Assembly: GCA_030272155.1 (NCBI GenBank)
Contig: CP126201.1
Span: 186,001-250,000 of the forward strand
Origin: Tetradesmus obliquus
Taxonomy: Eukaryota > Chlorophyta > Chlorophyceae > Sphaeropleales > Scenedesmaceae
Direction of reading: 5' to 3'
DNA length: 64,000 bases
Part shown: positions 59,339 to 64,000 of the stretch, piece after piece
Layout: each line of letters opens with the position of its first letter
How positions within the stretch are numbered: the first letter of the stretch is position 1
The notes under the pieces: generated by a model
The model's input: only the letters and a program-made list of their open reading frames with translations
Database searches by the model: none
What the model was told of the DNA's origin: nothing
Program-made: the position numbers and the translations under genes

Positions 59339-61748
59339 GCGGCGGCAGCAGCATGGCTTAAAAATCCAGCTGGTGTTGCCAGTACCTTGCCACAAACATG
59401 AAGCCCAGCCAGCTCACCACGAGTTGAACCAGACAGTCAGCAGGCGCGGGCTGGCCAGAGCCTGCAGGTGCTGCCACTCATCAGCTGACAGCTCTGAGGC
59501 GGGCTTGTTGTGCTTGTCACGAAGCTCGCTGCACCGCTTGTGCAGCGGCCCCTGGCCAGCTGGCTCCATGCAGTCACACTGCTCCTTAGCTGCTCGCAGC
59601 AGCATCTCTGCCTCCACCAGCTTCATACATGTGGACTGTACAGGAGCAGCGATGCAGCTGGAGACGAGTCAGCATCACCAGTCATAAGTGCACTAAAAGG
59701 CCAGTGTGCCTTGGCATGCCTACTTAGAGCCAGGAAGAAACATACGTGCAGCGCTAGCACATGCATTCATGCGCCGCATGTAACTTTTCTGATATCCTCA
59801 AAGCACGGCATTACCAAATGCACTTAGTGCCAGCCTGCCATGTGCCCACCGCTCACCTTGCCAGAGCCCCATCGGCCATACACTGCCAGCGTTGTTGCGG
59901 CAGTGTCAGGATGCAGCAGGAAGGCTGCCGCTCCCTTGGCTACTGGGCCGACACCTGCAGTGGCAGCAGCATAGCGTGACCTCAGCTGACTCCCGCTAGT
60001 AGAGCAGCACCACTGCCAGCATCACATAATTTCCACAGCTCACCCAGTGTGTCCTTGATACAGGGAAGGTTGTCGTTTCCGCCACCAAGGACCAGCGGAG
60101 GCGCAGGCTGGGGTGCAACTGCAGGAGGCTGATTACGCCCTGATATAGGCACTGATGTGCCCTCAGTGACCTCTACCTCTCTGGGGCTTTCACCGCCGTT
60201 GGGGACACCTGCTGGCTCCTGCTGAAGTCGTGGAGCGTATTCTGCTGGCTTGCGCAGGCCAGCCAACTGCTCAGTGATGTGTTCAGCAGCTTCAAGCGCA
60301 CCACAGCCTTCAATGCTGGCTTCAATCAGGTGCGTCATCAGCTGCTCGAAAGAATCTGGCAAGCGTTTGAGCGAGGTGCACCCTGTAAGGTTCAAGGAGC
60401 GCAGTGCTGCCAGCTGCACTAAGGAGCCTGGCAATTGCTGCAGCGAGGTGCAGCCACTGAGGGACAGATACTGCATAACTCCCAGCTGCCCAATTGAGTC
60501 TGGCAGCTGCTGCAGCAAAGCGCACCCGCTGAGGTCCATCTCCTGCAACGCTGTCAACTGCCCAATCGAGTCTGGCAACAGCTGCAGCGCGGTGCACCCG
60601 CCGACTCGCAGCCTCTTCAACTGCGCCAGCTGCCCGATTGTTGCTGGCAACTGCAGCAGCTGGACGCAGCCACTGATGTTCAGCCAATGCAGGGCTGTCA
60701 GCTGCCCAATCGTGGATGGCAGATCCAGCAGCGAGGCGCACCCACCAAAGTCCATCTCATGCAGTGCTTGCAGCTGGCCGATCCCGTCCGGCAGTTGCTG
60801 CAGCCGGACGCATTCACTCAGTTCCAAGAACCGCAGTGCTGTCAGCTGTTCAAATGAGTCTGGCAACTGTTGCAGCGAGGCACACCTGCTGACGCGCAGC
60901 ATCTGCAGGTTTGCCAGCTGCCCGATTGCATCTGGCAGCTGCTGTAGAGAGGTGCACCCACTAACGTGCAGCTTCTGCAGGTGAAACAGCTGCCTGAAGG
61001 TTGCTGGCAACTGCTGCAGCTGAGCGCACTCACTGAGATCTAGCTCATGCAGTGCTGTTAGTTGCCCCGTTGACTCTGGCAACTGCTGCAGCGAAGCACA
61101 CCCACTGAGATCCAGTTACTGCAGTGCTTGCAGCCGCCCAATTGATTCTGGCAACTGCTGCAGCGAGCTGCTGTCATTGACGCGCAACCCTTGCAGAGAA
61201 AACAGCTGGCCGATTGTTGCTGGCAACTGTTGCAGTGCATCGCACGCACTGAGGTCCAACTGCTGCAGTCCTTGCAGCTGCCCAGTTGATTCTGGCAACT
61301 GCTGCAGTGCGGTGCACCCACTGAGGTTCAGCTCCAGCAGTGCCGCCACGTCACCGATTGCATCTGGCAACTGTCGCAGCTCGGCGCACCCACCAAGTCC
61401 TAGGCCTCGCAGTTGGCCTAGTTGCCGAATTGAGTCTGGCAACTGCCTCAGTGAAGCGCACCCTTCGAGTTTAAGGAACTCCAGGTACTGCAGCTGCCCG
61501 ATGGTTGCTGGCAGCTGCTGCAGCAAAGTGCACCCACTGAGGTCAAGACACTGCAATGCTGTCAATTGCCCAATTGTGTCTGGCAACTGTTGCAGCACGG
61601 TGCACCCATTGACACGCAGCCTCTGCAGCAGCGCCAGCTGCCCGATTGTTGCTGGCAGCCGCAGCAGCTGGACGCAGCCACTGATGTGCAATTGCTGCAG
61701 GGCTAAAAACTTGCCAACACTGTCGGGCAGGTGATCCAGGTCAGGGAT
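55401..61748 (-). CDS. LRR plus KAP-family membrane P-loop NTPase, multi-exon, with apparent lesions
   Basis: Exons high to low: 61748-60044, 59954-59857, 59635-59418, 59205-58791, 58583-58413, 57904-57587, 57468-57409, 57299-57198, about 56970-56234, 55838-55740, 55523-55401 (TGA). The first exon encodes about 20 LRRs of 24 residues (LPDSIGQLTALQEMDLSGC). Then come Walker A VYGRWGSGK/ST, LTVWFNSWQYLNEEQVWSGL, two membrane segments (LLPLLLVLAVVAVCMGVGI and AAAGVLTALLAAVVAAA), Walker B RIVVFIDDLDRCKP, AINLVLAGSGFAVVVGM, DKEFIVSAIQRAY, TPRHLKRMLNRYLLAK and ELLAWVLLWWWFPQAM. This order, with helices between Walker A and B, is that of KAP NTPases (Kidins220/PifA type). Lesions: an in-frame TAA at 61118-61116 in LRR 9, and an unresolved frame change between 56970 and 56896. 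Upstream exons are not defined. Confidence 0.8.
59288..59340 (+). repeat. (CAG)n microsatellite in a KAP-gene intron
   Basis: About 16 CAG triplets between the exons at 59205 and 59418. On the gene's strand it is a CTG tract upstream of the acceptor of the 59205 exon. Confidence 0.92.
60044..61748 (-). repeat. 72-bp coding repeat array (about 20 LRR units)
   Basis: The LRR exon is a nearly perfect 72-bp period array. One unit reads LPxxIGQLxxLxxLxLSGCxxLQQ. High similarity between units suggests recent expansion or gene conversion. Confidence 0.9.
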
Positions 61749-62340
61749 CTGCAGTGGCAGTTGATTGTTTGCCAAAGTTGCGGGGGTCAATGAGGGTCAC
61801 AACCACCTAGACAAGCATAGCTCAGGTCACCACCCCTCTATATTACAAATTTGATATCTAGATGTTATCAATGACATACATTGGTATGCTTCTAAATCAC
61901 ACCTCGATATGAAGCTTCGCGGCATCATGCAATGCGCAAGTGACATGCGAGATCTGCACACACACCACCTTGGACACCAAGGTTCCTGCTGCAAAAATTC
62001 TCAACTTTGTTCAGATGACCATGTTGGTGTGTTCCCAGATGGCACACATTGTATACCCTTGCAATAAGACCTTCCATGCTTGAACTTTGTCAGTAACACT
62101 GCCCTGCATGAATGCTGAAGCTCAAAGATGTATATTACCCCAGTGCAGATACTGCTACAACCAACACGTCCTCCCAGGGAGGCAGCTGCCCAACCGTGCA
62201 TACTCTCCCTCCCCGCTGCTAGGCTGCACCTCAGTCTCTGCTGCTGCTGCCGCTGCTACTTCAGCACCAATCCCACGAATAATCTGCCTCAAGCTGTCCC
62301 ACGACAGCAACCTTACACCCCAAAAGTCACCACCTGCCTG
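61749..62340. other. Region upstream of the LRR-KAP first defined exon
   Basis: AT-richer sequence with no supported exon. It may be an intron or promoter of the LRR-KAP gene. The frame upstream of 61748 meets a TGA, so an acceptor at 61749 (ccactgcag) or a nearby start is needed. Confidence 0.3.
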
Positions 62341-62800
62341 AACATCAGCCTAGACCTCTGCTGCCGCACCGCTTGCACAGCTCATCCAGCAGCTGCTACA
62401 CCGTGTCAATTGGGCCCTCCAATGCCACCATTCACCCTGATCGCCAGCACCTGCCAGAACCTCAATTGCTGCTGCTGCCGCGCCACACTTGCGCAGCTCT
62501 GCTAGCAGCTGCCTTAATTTGGCTTTCCATTGCACTGCAGTCTTATACTGCAGCAACCGGGTCCTCATGCATGAACCTCAGCTGCTGCTGCTGCTGTCGC
62601 GCCGCTTACAATCCTCCTCTAGCAGCTGCCCCACTGCCTTGATGTAGCCCTCTACTGACGACGGCCTGAGCCCAGCAGCGCCGGCAAACCCCCCGTCACC
62701 TGTCTGAACATCAGCTGCTGCTGCCTGCTGCTTACGCAGCTCATCCAGCAGCTGCTCTTGATCTGGCCATCCACTGCCGATGGCAACCCAGCAAAGCCGC
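62340..62800 (-). repeat. Four decayed copies of the unknown gene's terminal exon
   Basis: Downstream of the stop at 62837, minus-strand copies of VEGQIKAVEQLLEELRKRR lie near 62710-62790 (QEQLLDELRKQQAAAA), 62590-62660 (VEGYIKAVGQLLEEDCKRRD), 62480-62540 (KLRQLLAELRKCGAAAA) and 62350-62420. Stops and frame changes accumulate with distance. Confidence 0.8.
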
Positions 62801-62836
62801 AGGCCTAAACCTCTAAAGGTGTCTCCTGTTCAAACC

Positions 62837-62963
62837 TCAGCTGCTGCTGCCCCGCCGTTTCCGCAGCTCCTCCAGCAGCTGCTCCACCGCCTTGATCTGG
62901 CCCTCCACTGCCGCCTTGCTGCTGTCTGCTGCCTTGTCCTCATCCACGGTCTCAAACACATGG
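62837..62963 (-). CDS. Terminal exon of an unidentified gene (coiled-coil tail)
   Basis: The exon starts after a ttgctgcag acceptor at 62964 and ends at TGA 62839-62837. It encodes HVFETVDEDKAADSSKAAVE, then GQIKAVEQLLEELRKRRGSSS, a charged helix likely to form a coiled coil. Its phase (one leading base) fits a donor of the form gtgcacag/gtgagg seen in every unit of the neighbouring 53-bp array, giving a VSDKRVH/S junction. Earlier exons must lie beyond the window. Function unknown. Confidence 0.5.
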
Positions 62964-63184
62964 CTGCAGCAACAGACATTGCGCAAGTGCATAACAGCAT
63001 GTACGTCAGTGCATTGCACAAGGTTACACATATCTGGAGGCAGCAGGACGAGATTAGATATTCGATACATCACATGCCTCAATCTGTGCACTCGCTGACG
63101 CAGCGGCCAGCATTTGTCATGCACAGGGACGTACGTGAGCTGCCTTAGCTGCATCCCGGGTCACGCAGCCCCCTGGCAGCAACC

Positions 63185-64000
63185 CATGTCAACACAGCCC
63201 TTCAGCAGCCCTCACCTGTGCACGCGCTTGTCTGAGACATGTCAACACAGCCCTTCAGCAGCCCTCACCTGTGCACGCACTTGTCTGAGACATGTCAACA
63301 CAGCCCTTCAGCAGCCCTCACCTGTGCACGCGCTTGTCTGAGACATGTCAACACAGCCCTTCAGCAGCCCTCACCTGTGCACGCGCTTGTCTGAGACATG
63401 TCAACGCAGCCCTTCAGCAGCCCTCACCTGTGCACGCGCTTGTCTGAGACATGTCAACACAGCCCTTCAGCAGCCCTCACCTGTGCACGCGCTTGTCTGA
63501 GACATGTCAACACAGCCCTTCAGCAGCCCTCACCTGTGCACGCGCTTGTCTGAGACATGTCAACACAGCCCTTCAGCAGCCCTCACCTGTGCACGCGCTT
63601 GTCTGAGACATGTCAACACAGCCCTTCAGCAGCCCTCACCTGTGCACGCGCTTGTCTGAGACATGTCAACACAGCCCTTCAGCAGCCCTCACCTGTGCAC
63701 GCGCTTGTCTGAGACATGTCAACACAGCCCTTCAGCAGCCCTCACCTGTGCACGCGCTTGTCTGAGACATGTCAACACAGCCCTTCAGCAGCCCTCACCT
63801 GTGCACGCGCTTGTCTGAGACATGTCAACACAGCCCTTCAGCTGCCCTCACCTGTGCACGCGCTTGTCTGAGACATGTCAACACAGCCCTTCAGCTGCCC
63901 TCACCTGTGCACGCGCTTGTCTGAGACATGTCAACACAGCCCTTCAGCTGCCCTCACCTGTGCACGCGCTTGTCTGAGACATGTCAACACAGCCCTTCAG
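63185..64000 (-). repeat. 53-bp satellite whose unit contains an exon-end/donor junction, 15 or more copies
   Basis: The unit catgtcaacacagcccttca plus gcagccctcacctgtgcacgcgcttgtctgaga repeats every 53 bp to the end of the window with few changes (gcac for gcgc near 63279, caacgc near 63403, cagctg in the last units). On the minus strand each unit reads tctcagacaagcgcgtgcac then ag/gtgagg, a strong splice donor after a VSDKRVH-coding end. Confidence 0.92.

Noticed and set aside
5514-61118. Nuclear reassignment of TAG/TAA to sense codons
   Set aside because: Several well-supported genes here end naturally at TAG (carrier, POLD3 right after its PIP box, BTB-SPRY, TraB), so the two in-frame stops are better treated as local events.
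63185-64000. CRISPR-like array
   Set aside because: The 53-bp units are contiguous with no unique spacers and the genome is eukaryotic.

Overview
The window is nuclear DNA of a eukaryote, most likely a chlorophycean green alga near Scenedesmus/Tetradesmus or Chlamydomonas. The reasons are GC-rich genes with many short exons, GT-AG introns with strong gtgag donors and ctgcag acceptors, TGTAA motifs behind several stop codons, CAG/CTG triplet runs in both exons and introns, and algal/plant-type proteins including starch-binding-like modules. I saw no rRNA, tRNA, CRISPR array or bacterial operon. Gene models were built by hand from splice sites, reading phase and protein motifs. The organism call is an inference.

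Layout: (1) 236-4404 +, a mitochondrial carrier family protein. (2) 5286-11566 -, a long low-complexity protein whose C-terminal HEVAH metallopeptidase-like domain lies behind an in-frame TAG. (3) 12073-14533 +, the DNA polymerase delta third subunit (POLD3/Cdc27-like) ending in a PCNA-binding motif. It shares a 0.5 kb divergent promoter region with gene 2. (4) 15311-19197 +, a BTB-BACK-SPRY protein. (5) about 21868-22785 +, an unrecognised helical protein. (6) 23049-25001 +, an LRR protein. (7) 26325-29744 -, a TraB-family protein, divergent from (8) 30208-34759 +, an RS/KH/J-domain protein. (9) 35365-38238 +, a second LRR protein related to gene 6. (10) 40871-53215 +, a 16-exon protein with two esterase domains flanking two starch-binding-like modules. 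(11) 55401-61748 -, an LRR plus KAP-type membrane P-loop NTPase, an NLR-like architecture. (12) 62837 upward -, the terminal exon of an unknown gene that runs into a 53-bp satellite filling the right edge.

The strongest unusual signal is shared by nearly all these genes. Introns and 3' flanks carry strings of degenerate tandem copies of short segments spanning splice junctions: intron end plus exon start, or exon end plus donor. Up to seven decoy copies precede one real exon. Two minisatellites look like amplified exon-end/donor units: the G-tract array at 748-1110 and the 53-bp array at 63185-64000. This matches what the tandem-duplication model of intron gain predicts. It makes the window a candidate for a genome with active junction-centred micro-duplication.
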